Part shown: one piece after another, positions 47,101 through 60,100 of the stretch
Layout of the letters: every line of letters begins with the position of its first letter
Position numbering within the stretch: position 1 is the stretch's first letter
From: Zerene cesonia
Taxonomy: Eukaryota; Arthropoda; Insecta; Lepidoptera; Pieridae
Direction of reading: 5' to 3'
Assembly (NCBI RefSeq): GCF_012273895.1
Contig: NW_024045138.1
Location: forward strand, 744,001-808,000
DNA length: 64,000 nucleotides
Position numbers and translations under genes: made by a program
Notes under the pieces: model-generated
What the model was told of the DNA's origin: nothing
Seen by the model: only the letters and a program-made list of their open reading frames with translations
The model's database searches: none

Positions 47101-50100
47101 TAAAAAGTTACATACAATTTACTTACATTTTTAAATACCGAGTTTTAAAACACCGTCCTGTACTTTGATAGAGGAAAAACCAATACCAGCAGCACAATTA
47201 AATATAACATGAACACCATCGACAGCACACTCGCCAACATTTATAATTTCTCGATAATTATTCAATTAATTAATACTCTATTAAATTGTTACAAAAATGT
47301 TAAAGCTGCAGTGGCAATAATTTAACTTTTCTCCGGACACGTTGTTTGTTTGTGTGCGTGATCGTAGGACGTTGTTCCGTTAGCATAGTTGTGATGGGAC
47401 TGAGGGAATGTCTTGGCGCTCCAACCTCCCCCGGCTGGGGGTGGCTGGGGTGAGCACGTCACTCGCGGCGATTTTTAAGCTGTATTAGTATCTCGATCGG
47501 GCAAATATCGCATGACATTATTCCAGGGTTGGGAGACCATTCTTTTTTAATGACACTAGCAAAATTGTTAACCCAATTCAAAACAAGTATGGTTATTAAT
47601 AAAAATAATATTAGAATACAGCTGAATTTAGCGTTTCACTCGATTTAACTTAGCAGGCCTCCAGGCAATAATTTTTTTGAACGCATCTCTTCATAAACCA
47701 ATTCTAAAGTGAGGAGATATTAAATACGTATGTATTTTAAGTATGAAATAAATCTAAACGGATATACACTATTACTCAGAGAAACAAGTAACATTTTCTA
47801 CTGTGCACTTGTTAGAAAACCCTCAAACTATTCCCTCAATAAGCGTTTTGATTTATTCCCCAAATCCCAAAAACCAAGTCACCCTACAGCAAAGCGACGG
47901 TGCGTTCCTTCACATGTTTGCCGACTCGAGACGCGCCCCGCCGCCCCTCGCACTTTGCGGACAATATTTACATTTCGTTACGATTGCCCACGGATGCGAA
48001 TAACTTGTGTTTGACGTTCGTTTATGCGTGTACATTTTGAAATTACCAATTTTTTTCACATAACAAATATAACTTATAAAATTATTAGAACTAACACTAA
48101 GTTTTGCTTGTTTGTCTATCTATATTTTATCAGGTTACTGATATTATATATGTAGTGATTTATATAGATTCTCTTCTAGATCTCTTCCATGTTTAGGTGT
48201 TATAGTGTACACACAAGGCATAAATGAGACACAACACTTATTTCAAAATCATAATACGTCAATGAAATCCTATCCTTTCCTACTAATATTATAAATGCGA
48301 AAGTTTGTGAGGATGGATGTATGTGTATGTATGTTTGTAACTCTTTCACGAAAAAACTACTGAACCAATTGCAATTAAATTTAGTACGTAGATAGCTGGA
48401 CAAAGGGAATAACACATAGGCAACTTTTTATCAAGATATTCCTACGGGATATAGACTTACGCGGTTTCACCCGCGTGGCACAGCTAGCATTACTATTATA
48501 GACTTCCTGCATGTAAAGACGTCGATGCCTATACAGAACTACAATTTGAGTAATACAGTTACAAAGTACAGGAGCCATTAGTACAAATTACGAAATAACA
48601 AATGGTCCTCCCTCTGTAGTGAGGATCGATTAACGCTATCAGCATTCGTGACATACGCCAGTTCAGCGGCCAATCAACACCTATAGGCAATAATTCCAAA
48701 TGTCATATATAAGCGTCGTTGAGTCGAAAACTCCCGCCACAGTGCAGGTCGGCACGCACGCCCACCTTCCGTTAAACGGCTAACAATAGCGGCTACGTAG
48801 CCTAGCTGGATACCTAGAGGTCAAGGTGTTTGCTTATCTAAATCTAGCTACGCCAACTTCTAGGCAATCCATCATTGATTGTGGCCATCGAATATTTTAT
48901 AGTTCCTAGTCTTTATTATAACATGCTTTGTAATTTTTATATCGTGAAAGCGATGAAAATTATGTTCAATACAATAAATGTATGTATCTATAAAATCGTT
49001 CTAACGAGTGTCATTGAAATTGTGTAGTTGGAAGAATCTAGCGTTGTAAGGTGATTTACATGTTAGCATTGTTTGTTGAGTATCTAGGAATGTTATATAT
49101 GGAAATTATTGTTTTGTATTGCAATATCGTTTTTAGGGTGGGTAAAAAGGGAACTTATAACTAAGACTTCGTTTTCTGTCTGTCTGTCTGTTGGTCATCC
49201 GTCCGTCCTTTAGTCACCAGGTTGTATCTCATAAACCGTGATATTATGACGTTATGACAGACAAATAATATAAATCAACTAGCTGCGCCCCGCGGTTTCA
49301 CCCGCGTAAGTCCGTATCCCGTAGGAATATCGGGATAAAAAATAGATGTTGGCCGATTCTCAGACCTACCCAATATGCTTACCAAATTTCAGAGGAATCG
49401 GTCAAGCCGTTTCGGAGGAGTATGGCAACGAAAACTGTGACACGAGAATTTTATATATATAGATGTTAAGCAACTGTTGTCACGGTCATAAATTGGATGG
49501 GTGATCATTGCAAATTGATTAGAATAGGATAACTAAATTATATTTAGTACTAGCTGCGCCCCGCGGTTTCACCCGCGTAAGTCCGTATCCTGTAGGAATA
49601 TCGGGATAAAAAATAGATGTTGGCCGATTCTCAGACCTACCCAATATGCTTACCAAATTTCAGAGGAATCGGTCAAGCCGTTTCGGAGGAGTATGGCAAC
49701 GAAAACTGTGACACGAGAATTTTATATATTAAAGATATGTGTTACGTATTTGTATATGTGTATATGTATATATTATATTATGTATATGTTGTAACTTATT
49801 TTGCACATTAACAAAATATTGCATTTTGACCCGCCAATAATCTTATAATGCTTATTACCTTTTGGGTTTGCCCGGGTTGCCTGGAAGAGATCACTTCTCA
49901 GTGATAAGGCCACCCAACAAATTCAACTCTTTTTCTTTTTTTTATCTTTTTATTAAAATATTTTTTTTAAGTTTCCTTACCTGTACGATTTTTGTTGAAG
50001 TGTAATAAATAAACAAATCATGTGTTAATATGTCAACAATTATAATTACACATTAATGTTCATACAGGCAAGATAAATATGATAATCCTATGCGTCTGCG

Positions 50101-53100
50101 GATGGACATAAGAAGCCATTGAAAATTAATTAAAATTGTACGCCAGTTCATCAGTTAAGACGCACTTAAAAATAATTATTTTTATGCAATACATATAACA
50201 TTGTATTTGTTTTATGTTTATTTATTTAGTCAAAATGTATTCAACGCTTACACGCCTTTATTACGAGTAGCTTCTCCTGTATGTTTGTATCTAACCGACT
50301 GCTTTAGATTCCGTTTCGGCCCACTTTAAACGGACAGATTTCACTCAAACTGTGTACACTTATTAAAGATCGTGTTTGTAGTTATAAATAGCCACCTTCA
50401 GCTTCAAACAAAATACATCTTTCGCATGACCATATGCCTCAGCATTTCACATTGCAATTTCTCGGAAATCGATGGGCAGTCACTTCACCGTTTCCTTGAC
50501 TTTAGAAGTATACGGGACACTTCGAGAGCCTTCTATTGAACGTAAAATCGCATTTTCCCCCGCATCGAGGGTTACGTGTTCGAGTGGATAGAAGCATCGA
50601 TGGAGAGAGGTTGACGGGAAGTTGGAAGATGCTCTTGGTACTTAGCAAGTATTGTGTATTTCCCAACAGGATACTAAGAAAATATTGGTGTATAATCATT
50701 ATCAGCATATCACGCTGTATGAAATTAGCCTAAGACTTCAGTAATTTTAGTGCAGAGGAAATGACAGAGCTTCGTGTCGTAATATACGTTACGAGTTTAT
50801 AATGCATTTTATATTTATAGCTAATAAGATTTGTATAAAAATTTAACTTAGTGTATTTTGGAGGAAATGCCAGTATTTTAATTTATTTAAGATTTTATAA
50901 GTGCATATATCGTCAATTATTGATTTTCGCAAAAATACTTGTAGTAAACTTTTTTCAAACACACGCATACGGAAAGACCGGGAAGTGGGTGAACTTCCGA
51001 AAACCCCACGAAACCCGACAAAGCACGATGTTGATTGAGCTAAGCGTATTTATTAGCCGAGTCGAAATCACGTGCGCTGCGGCGAGATCGCTCTGCGCAC
51101 GCACAACGGGCGCCTGTGGTAAAGTGGATACGGACGTAGTCAAATTTTAGTTTTGGGATAATCTACTACTAATAGAACATAATTATAGTGTTTTGGGGCT
51201 AAATTGATAACAAAACTCGTGGCTTGATGCAATCACTTTTAATCTACACTAGCTTTTACCTGCGGCTTCGCACGCGTTAAATTCAGAGTAGTTCAATTGA
51301 TGTTATTATACATACAAATCTCCCTCTTGAATCACTCTATCTATTAAAAAAAGACTCCATTAAAAACTGTTGCGTAGTTTTAAAGATTTAAACATACATA
51401 GGGACAGAGAAAGCGACTTCATTTTATACTATGTAGTGGTATCTAACTGACAAGCGTTGATTTATACTACCCACATGTATATACTACAATAACATAAACA
51501 TATTTTTTATAATAAAAAAAACATTAAATATGTTAAATAAAAGTTCAGCAAGATTTTAATAAAAAAAGACCAAAGAAAAGGATCCGTCGGTCAAATAATC
51601 TAGAATTTTCTAGTTCCAATGATAATTAATCAATGGTAAGTTATAATTGTCGTCCAGGCTTGCTCAGCGCGGATTAGGATTAGTGTCGCCGCTAAGCGTT
51701 ATATTTTAATACAACGTTATTATAACGCTAACCCATGTATTTATTGGGTCGTTTATATTTGTACATAATCTATAATTTATTTTTACCTAAAATCGTAAAA
51801 ATATACTAGAAATGATCTAATGATAATTGTTTGAACATTTTTAAGATTAAAAAAATTTAACTGTTTGATTTTTTTTTGTTATTCATTAAGACGCAATTGG
51901 TGTAAAGTGGACTCGATGCTACTGACTTTATATACTACTAGAATGGGTCTCTTTTCGCCAATGAACTTAGGTATATGAAGCGAGAAAGTTATTCTTACAA
52001 TGAGACCTAAATATTTATTGCGTTTCTTTACATACTGCGGACACGCACCTACTCGATAATTCTATGTGAATGTTGACTTCATAATCAGATAACAATCCAC
52101 GAACTTTAACGTCTAATCAATTCAATGGTATATTTTTAGGGTTTCTTTCGCAGAAACATGTGACGATCGCCGGAAATCGGTCGCACGTTTTTTATGTAGC
52201 GCTTCATTACATTGTATTTCCGATTTAAACCTATACAAATAAATGGATCGCGTGTGATATTTGATTGACATGATGTCAAAATGAAATGTCAATTATTTAT
52301 TTATTTACCTCGCATATGCAGAATTATAATAGACTACGTATGCACCATCAGGAGACTTGATTATTATATAAAGGTCCTTAGGCCTAAGGGGGTACTACTA
52401 TCTCTTCTGAAAAAGTCAGCTGCATTTTTATAGAGTTCATGCGCCGAATTCCGGAGCGTTTCGTTCCCTTAAAACGTTATTTTTCAGTTATGGTACTATG
52501 TTACTTACTGACTTACTTAGCACGTTACTTACGTAAGTAGGGGAGGTATGATTTTTCAAATGTTCCTCAGTTAGACCGACACGGGTGATGTGCATACAGA
52601 CAAAAATTGTACAATATCAAATGGGCCACGTGTCCCCGAACCCCCAACCCCCATCCCCCAACGTGAAGCTCAGTCGGAACGTGTAATCCAATAAACGGGT
52701 ATCGTCACTACCTTGCGCTTTATTCCCATCCGACATGATCACTGACTGGCCGATGACGGATTACAATTTTCATCGAGACCAAATGATATTATGGATCACT
52801 AGCTAGCTGTCCGCCCCGGCATCGCCCCTGGTACATATATAGCCTATGTCACTCAGTCGAGTTGCAGCTTTCTAATTGTGAAATAATTTTTGGAATCGGT
52901 CCAGTCGTTTTTGAGTGAAAACATTAGAAACATGCATACACATACAACTTGTTTTTGTTGTTGTGTACATACATAAAAATGAATCGTCAAATGTTGGGCT
53001 AATCGTAATACTCAAGAACGGCTCGACCGATTCAGCTGATATTTTTTAAATTTAATCTTATAAATTTATCTATTTGCCTATTCAAGCTCATTTTTATATT

Positions 53101-54082
53101 TGGGATGAAACGCATATTAAAATTAAAACATATATCTTTATTTTTAAGCCGACGATTATATCAGCGACCCACACAGGTTCAGTTTCTGGGATTAGCGTGC
53201 TCAAACACACAATTAAATTGTATACCTAATACCTAATTAGAACTAAAGATGAATCAAAACCTGCATTTGATTAGATTAGTTTAGAAAATAACAAAGTGCG
53301 TCCATCATAAAGACTTTGCAATAAAGCACACGATTCGAATTCAAGTTAGCAGCAAATAAAAGTGTACAAAACACGTGAGTCTACTGTGCGAAGGTGTAAA
53401 AACCGAATTAGTGTGTCAGCGCTCACACGACACGTGCTCGGGAGCGTGTTAATGAGATTTCGGACGAAATTTCACCAACTGCTTTGAGCCACGTGTATAT
53501 ATCACTCCAATGTACAATTAAGGTGTTATTAATGGAGTTAGAAAATGCTAAAAGATCACGCTTTAATCAGAGAATCAACTAAAATTTCACCTTGCTTTTA
53601 TATAGAGACTAGCTGCGCCCTGCGGTTTCACCCGCGTAAGTCCGTATCCCGTAGGAATATCGGGATAAAAAGTTGCCTATATGTTATTCCAGATGTCCAG
53701 CTGTCTACGTACCAAATTTCATTGCAATCGGTTCAGTAGTTTTTGCGTGAAAGAGCAACAAACGCACACACATCCTTATAAACTTTCGCATTTATAATAT
53801 AAAGGAAGGATAATAGTAAATAAGTAGGAAGTGGGATAATAAACTCATGAAATTATTGTATTGTCACCGATCCTTGATAAATGTATAAAGTTCGAATGAA
53901 ATTTGTCTGTGTTTGACGCATCACGCGAGCATTATATATTTGGAATTTAAAAGCGAGCGTGGTCACGGGGAGACTGTAAAGCTCGCTCGCTGTAAAGCGT
54001 CCGAAACGTCGGGGTTACTAATAAGATAAATAAATCGCGTTTAAAATCCTTTGTCTCTAATTTCATCAGAATACGGTGTTTG

Positions 54083-54119
<37 letters not shown>

Positions 54120-57100
54120 TTTTTTTATTATCTTACCTTGAAACTATATTTGAATTCATAGTACATAGTTCGTATTACGTTCTTACAAATTTTCGTTTCG
54201 CGGGAAAGGGACAAACGAATCTATTTACCGTACTTTATTGCACAATAATAAAAAAAATGTAGTCAAATACTTATATCGTCATAGTAACTATATAGTCCGG
54301 TCAATTTAGACAAAAAAATGAGAGTGAATTTACATAAAGTCCCAACAAGCTGAATTTCTGTGAAATTGTTCAAAACATAATTATAAACAATGTCAAGAAG
54401 TTCCCCATCATTCCCGTGTAAGGAAAAAATTTATTCAAGGTCAAAGGTCCAAAAAATGAGTTTTTCGAGATTTTCAGCAAAACGGTAAGTTTTGTCATAA
54501 AAGTATCTCATACAAAAATTTTAGATAATAAAATTATCTATAAAAAATGTATCAATACTATTTTTCTAACGAGCCACCGTTTCTGAGATATAACGATTCA
54601 AAAAGTTATAAAAGTTGTTATCGTCATAATATGCACATGTTTCCACGCCACCTATGAGGTAGTGTACTTAGCGCGTTTTTTAACGTGGTTTCCCCAGTAG
54701 GCCTACTCCACGGGTCAGTTGTGATCCTGTTTAATGTAAAACTATTGCAAAATAACGGAAATTTTCAAAGATTGGGAAAATTCTTATTGTTCTCCTTGTT
54801 TTTCATCTCCTGCTTCTTCTTTATCTTCATTTTGGATGCAAGTAAATTACGCAAATAGCGATGTATCGCATGATACTTCATCGGAGTCAAACGAATCCTC
54901 CATTGTTTGTGACTCAATATTAAAGCACGACCGGCCATTTGTGCATGCCAAAGAACAAATCAGTCCGACTTTTTTGCTACCACATTTAGCACTGCATCCC
55001 TTTTAGCAATTTTTGTTTGAGGTACTTTTATAATAAAACTTACCGTTTTGCTGAAAATCGCGAAAAACTCATTTTTTTGACCTTTGACCTTGAATAAAAA
55101 TTTTTCCTTACACGGGATTGATGGGGAACTTCTAGACATTGTTTATAATTATGTTTTGAACAATTTCACAGAAATTCAGCTTGTTGGGACTTTATGTAAC
55201 TTCGAATGTCTAAATTGACCGGACTAATATACGTAGGCTACATAAATTATAATTTTTTTTTCTATTAGCAATTTGAAATTATTTATTTTATTTGTTTATT
55301 CTTTATTGCATCAAAACAAAAGTACAATAAATTATGGACATCAAATGAAATATGCAGATTCCTGCATAATAATTCTATTAAGAATACTTTGAAATTGAAC
55401 CTAGGTATATCTAATTTATGTGCAAGGTTTCCTAAAGACAACAACAACGAATTGCGTTCTTCAGTATTACGTGTCAAGGCAGGAGCGAATGTGCTCCAAG
55501 TGTGGGTGTTTGAGTTAGAGCTGGTGCAGCTACAAGTGTGAGTGAAAGTGCTATTGTCAATATAATGATAGTCATAAGTATTGGTATCAAAGTACGTGTA
55601 GGTGGACATATAAGTGTCAGAGTTAATCCAGGTGCAGGTGTCAATATAAGTGTCAAATCACACATAAGTTCTAATTCAAGTGTCAATATAAGTGAAAGCG
55701 TAAGAGCACACATAAGTGCTAATTCAGGTGAATGGGTAAGTGAGTGTAGGTGTTGGTGTAAGTGTAGGTGTTGGTGTAAGTGTAGGTGTTGGTGTAAGTG
55801 TAGGTGTTGGTGTAAGTGTAGGTGTTGGTGTGAGTGTAGGTGTTGGCGTGAGTGTANNNNNNNNNNNNNNNNNNNNNNNNNNNNNNNNNNNNNNNNNNNN
55901 NNNNNNNNNNNNNNNNNNNNNNNNNNNNNNNNNNNNNNNNNNNNNNNNNNNNNNNNNNNNNNNNNNNNNNNNNNNNNNNNNNNNNNNNNNNNNNNNNNNN
56001 NNNNNNNNNNNNNNNNNNNNNNNNNNNNNNNNNNNNNNNNNNNNNNNNNNNNNNNNNNNNNNNNNNNNNNNNNNNNNNNNNNNNNNNNNNNNNNNNNNNN
56101 NNNNNNNNNNNNNNNNNNNNNNNNNNNNNNNNNNNNNNNNNNNNNNNNNNNNNNNNNNNNNNNNNNNNNNNNNNNNNNNNNNNNNNNNNNNNNNNNNNNN
56201 NNNNNNNNNNNNNNNNNNNNNNNNNNNNNNNNNNNNNNNNNNNNNNNNNNNNNNNNNNNNNNNNNNNNNNNNNNNNNNNNNNNNNNNNNNNNNNNNNNNN
56301 NNNNNNNNNNNNNNNNNNNNNNNNNNNNNNNNNNNNNNNNNNNNNNNNNNNNNNNNNNNNNNNNNNNNNNNNNNNNNNNNNNNNNNNNNNNNNNNNNNNN
56401 NNNNNNNNNNNNNNNNNNNNNNNNNNNNNNNNNNNNNNNNNNNNNNNNNNNNNNNNNNNNNNNNNNNNNNNNNNNNNNNNNNNNNNNNNNNNNNNNNNNN
56501 NNNNNNNNNNNNNNNNNNNNNNNNNNNNNNNNNNNNNNNNNNNNNNNNNNNNNNNNNNNNNNNNNNNNNNNNNNNNNNNNNNNNNNNNNNNNNNNNNNNN
56601 NNNNNNNNNNNNNNNNNNNNNNNNNNNNNNNNNNNNNNNNNNNNNNNNNNNNNNNNNNNNNNNNNNNNNNNNNNNNNNNNNNNNNNNNNNNNNNNNNNNN
56701 NNNNNNNNNNNNNNNNNNNNNNNNNNNNNNNNNNNNNNNNNNNNNNNNNNNNNNNNNNNNNNNNNNNNNNNNNNNNNNNNNNNNNNNNNNNNNNNNNNNN
56801 NNNNNNNNNNNNNNNNNNNNNNNNNNNNNNNNNNNNNNNNNNNNNNNNNNNNNNNNCCTAAAGGCAACAACAATTAAGTACGTTCTTTTGCCTTATTAAA
56901 TATTAAACAAAAAAAAAATATGTTAAAGTATTGTGAGAGTGCTATTGTCAATATAATAATAGTCATAAGTATTGATAAGAAAGGTAAGTGTAGGTGGACA
57001 CATAAGTTTTCATAGGTGTCAATATAAGTGTAAGCGTAAGAGCACACATAAGTGCTAATTCAGGTGTATGGGTAAGTGAGTGTAGGTGTAGGTGTAGGTG

Positions 57101-60100
57101 TTGGTGTAAGTGCAGGTACACTCACCACGTCCCCCCAGACGGGCTGGAAGTCGCGAGCGCGCGCGAGCGGCGCGAGCTTGGCCGGCTTCGTGCTGCGGTC
57201 GAACCGCGGCGCCGCCTCCTCCTCGTCCGACGACAGCTGGCACCGAGAGACAATGCGTTACAGACCGGTAAGGGGGCGTCCATAAATTACGTGAGGTGTT
57301 TAAGGGAGGGAGGGGGTCAAGTAAAATCTTTCCAAATCTCACTTGGGGGAGAGGGGGGGTTTTAATAAAAATCACGTTTTTTTTTAACAGAAAACCGTGA
57401 AAATAAAGTTTAGTTAAAGTAAAAAAAAAAATTCTAGTAAAATTTACATATGTCAAAACTTGATATATTATTAGTATTCGTTATTTATCCTTTTAAATCC
57501 CGCGGACGGATGATTTTTTCTTTTCCTTTCTTAAATCCAATGGGTTAATAGTCAAAATATATTTCAAAAAATCTCACGTGAGATTTGGGGAGGGGGGAGA
57601 TAGTTAAGGAAAATCTCACGAAATCTCACCAAGGAGGGCGGGGGGGTCAAAAAATCCTGAAAAATGTTTCACGTAATTTGTATGGGCTGATAATACATAC
57701 ACTCTTGCTTGATATGATGTTCGTATATTGATATTTGATATGATGATATAATGATTAATGATATGATGATATATAACCCCGAGCGCCTTACACGAGTCGC
57801 TATTGCAGACTGACTTAATAAGTCATAATTGAAGACAGTCGTGTAAAGCGCTGAATCAGGATGTACGGCTAGCCCGTACATAATTTATGGACGCTCCCGA
57901 AAGTGCGAGTGGGATGTGCGACGTTTATTTATGTCATAGCGGGCAGCCGAGCTGGTGTTTCGCTCGATGGTGAGCGAACACCGCCGCCCATCAACATTCG
58001 CAGAGGTAGTGGCTCTGCGAATGCCTTGCCCGCTTTTAATCGGTACGGAATAAGGAAACGATCAACCATTTGAAAGAAGGTATGGATTGCGAAGGGTGAG
58101 GATAAGGAAACGGGTTTTTGCTCCCTCATTCACCGTGCGAGACACAGTAGCATGCTACTGTTTCACGCCTGTCTTCTGTTCAACACCAACAAAAACGATG
58201 CTTTTTGGAAATATCTTCAAAAAACCAATTGTTTTAAAGATGAAATTTTAACGGGTCCACAACGGTGACAACAACTTTCAAATCGAGAAAAGAATCATCA
58301 TAATCGTTTCACACCATCGAAAGGTTAGAAGTAACACACCGAAATAACAAGAATCTCCTTCCATTTTTTAAATCGGTTGAATAATTAATAGAACATTGAC
58401 CGAACGACTTTCAGATTTTTTTTTGAAGAACCAAGATTCTTCAAGCGGAAACTCTCTGACTTTTAGATAAATGGAGTTTTTAATAAGGAAATCAATTACC
58501 TTAGCGATATTGGGCGAGGATTGCGAGCGGTTGAGCGCCGAGTTGCTGTCGGTGCCGGAACCGAACGACTCTGTGTCCTCTTCCTATATTGTTATATAAA
58601 CAGTATATTATTAAAAATCGTTTTATTTAGTTTCATATGAAAACATGCGCACACGCATCGCGCCTTCTACACCTAGCATATAAATATTTATATGCTAGGT
58701 TTTGCCCGCGGCTTCGAATGCGTTTAATTTCTACATATTATATAAAACTTCCTTGAATAACTCTAATAAAAAAAAATGGGGTGCGCACCTTGCAGGGCTT
58801 GCGCTTGTCGCGCGCGTGGGCCAGGCGGCGCTTGCGCTCGGCCTCGAGCAGCTCGCGGCGGCGGTCGAGCGAGCGGCGCTGCGCCGTCACGGCCGCGATG
58901 CGCGCGCGCGCCGCCTCCGCCTCGCGCGCCGCCGCCTGCTTCACCGCTGCGCACACGCACAAGATTTAAACATTAAATGTTAGTCACATCATCCCCGGTG
59001 ATGCTGTACGCCAGAAATAGTAAGTCGAATGCGTGTGACGGATGGTAGTTGTCGCGATAAATGTGACGTTGCCAAAAAAATACACAACTCACAATTATAT
59101 CCGCCTTCTCACTAAACGACGTAATCTTTACTCTGACTCTTATCTCAGAACATTGATTGCAATTTTTTATATATATTTTCTTCTATTGACTATTAGAAAC
59201 GAAAAACGAAATCAATGTAAAATATAGTATACGAAAAAAAAGAAAAGCAATAAAGTATCAACACACAATAACAATTCGCCTTTCTTTTAAAACGGTTCAG
59301 TAGGTCCACAAATTATCCCCAACAAAGTCAAAAATTCACTAAACTCAGATTAGTATAGAAGAAAAACTCAGTAAATGGTTTATATTTATATTATGAACTG
59401 TGAAGATTCAAAACTTTTAATAGAAGTCTGAATAAATGTTTAAGATTGAGTTTAATTAATACAAAAACTTATATAAAGTTAAAAAGATTTAGATATGTTA
59501 CAAATATAACTAATAATCAGAATTTATTTCACCTGTCTCTTTTTAACACACGATTCTTGAATCATGTCATCTTACTTTGATACATACTCGAAATACTGCA
59601 ATATTGAGTTATTTATACGAGTTAAATGCCGTTTTTAAAATTACGTTTAAATCCACTACTGTACACCTTCATAACCGACTTCAAAAAACAAAAAGGAAGA
59701 AGTTCTATGTTTGTCTATACGTTTTTTTTTTCTTGGATATAATATCATTGCTTTCAACGTTATTATTAATTCGTATAATAAATCTATTGATAAAACATTT
59801 ACAAACTTCTAGAATAGAACCAACCTTCCACATCAGCATCGGGCGTTTGTTGCACCTTCGCGATGTTCTCGGCGAGTTTCGCCGCCTCCTCCCTCTCCCT
59901 CCGTTGGTACTCCTCTAATTTCTCGCGCAACGACTGATTCTCTTGTTCCTGGTGATAAATACATGTAAGTGAATGTGATACATGTAAGTGAGTAATAGAA
60001 ATGCATGTTTTTCGAAAAAAAAGGAAAAGCAAGAAATCACCTGGATAATTTTTTTTAACACACTTTTATCAACTTCACGTGTTTGTTTGCATGTAACCGA

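Larger units (their letters stand above)
45289..57125 (-). other. 11.8 kb Usp8 intron: repeats, possible promoter, assembly gap
   Basis: Separates the 14-3-3/linker exons from the catalytic Cys-box exon. Contains Helitron-like copies (48273-48487, 49279-49463, 49550-49735, 51249-51445, 52799-52940, 53609-53810), a TATA/CCAAT promoter-like site (48670-48745), a (TA)n run (54086-54118), a long-TIR element (54295-55224) and minisatellites around the gap. No nested gene was recognised. Confidence 0.6.

Noticed and set aside
50851..51150. 99-codon plus-strand frame
   Set aside because: Composition changes abruptly inside it, no homology, no start context; the GC-rich 3' half may be regulatory but is unsupported.
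55538..56899. Open frames of 340-450 codons around the second gap, with repeated Cys/Trp or Ser/Val/Gly
   Set aside because: Produced by the N run and the 18-bp minisatellite; no real protein is implied.
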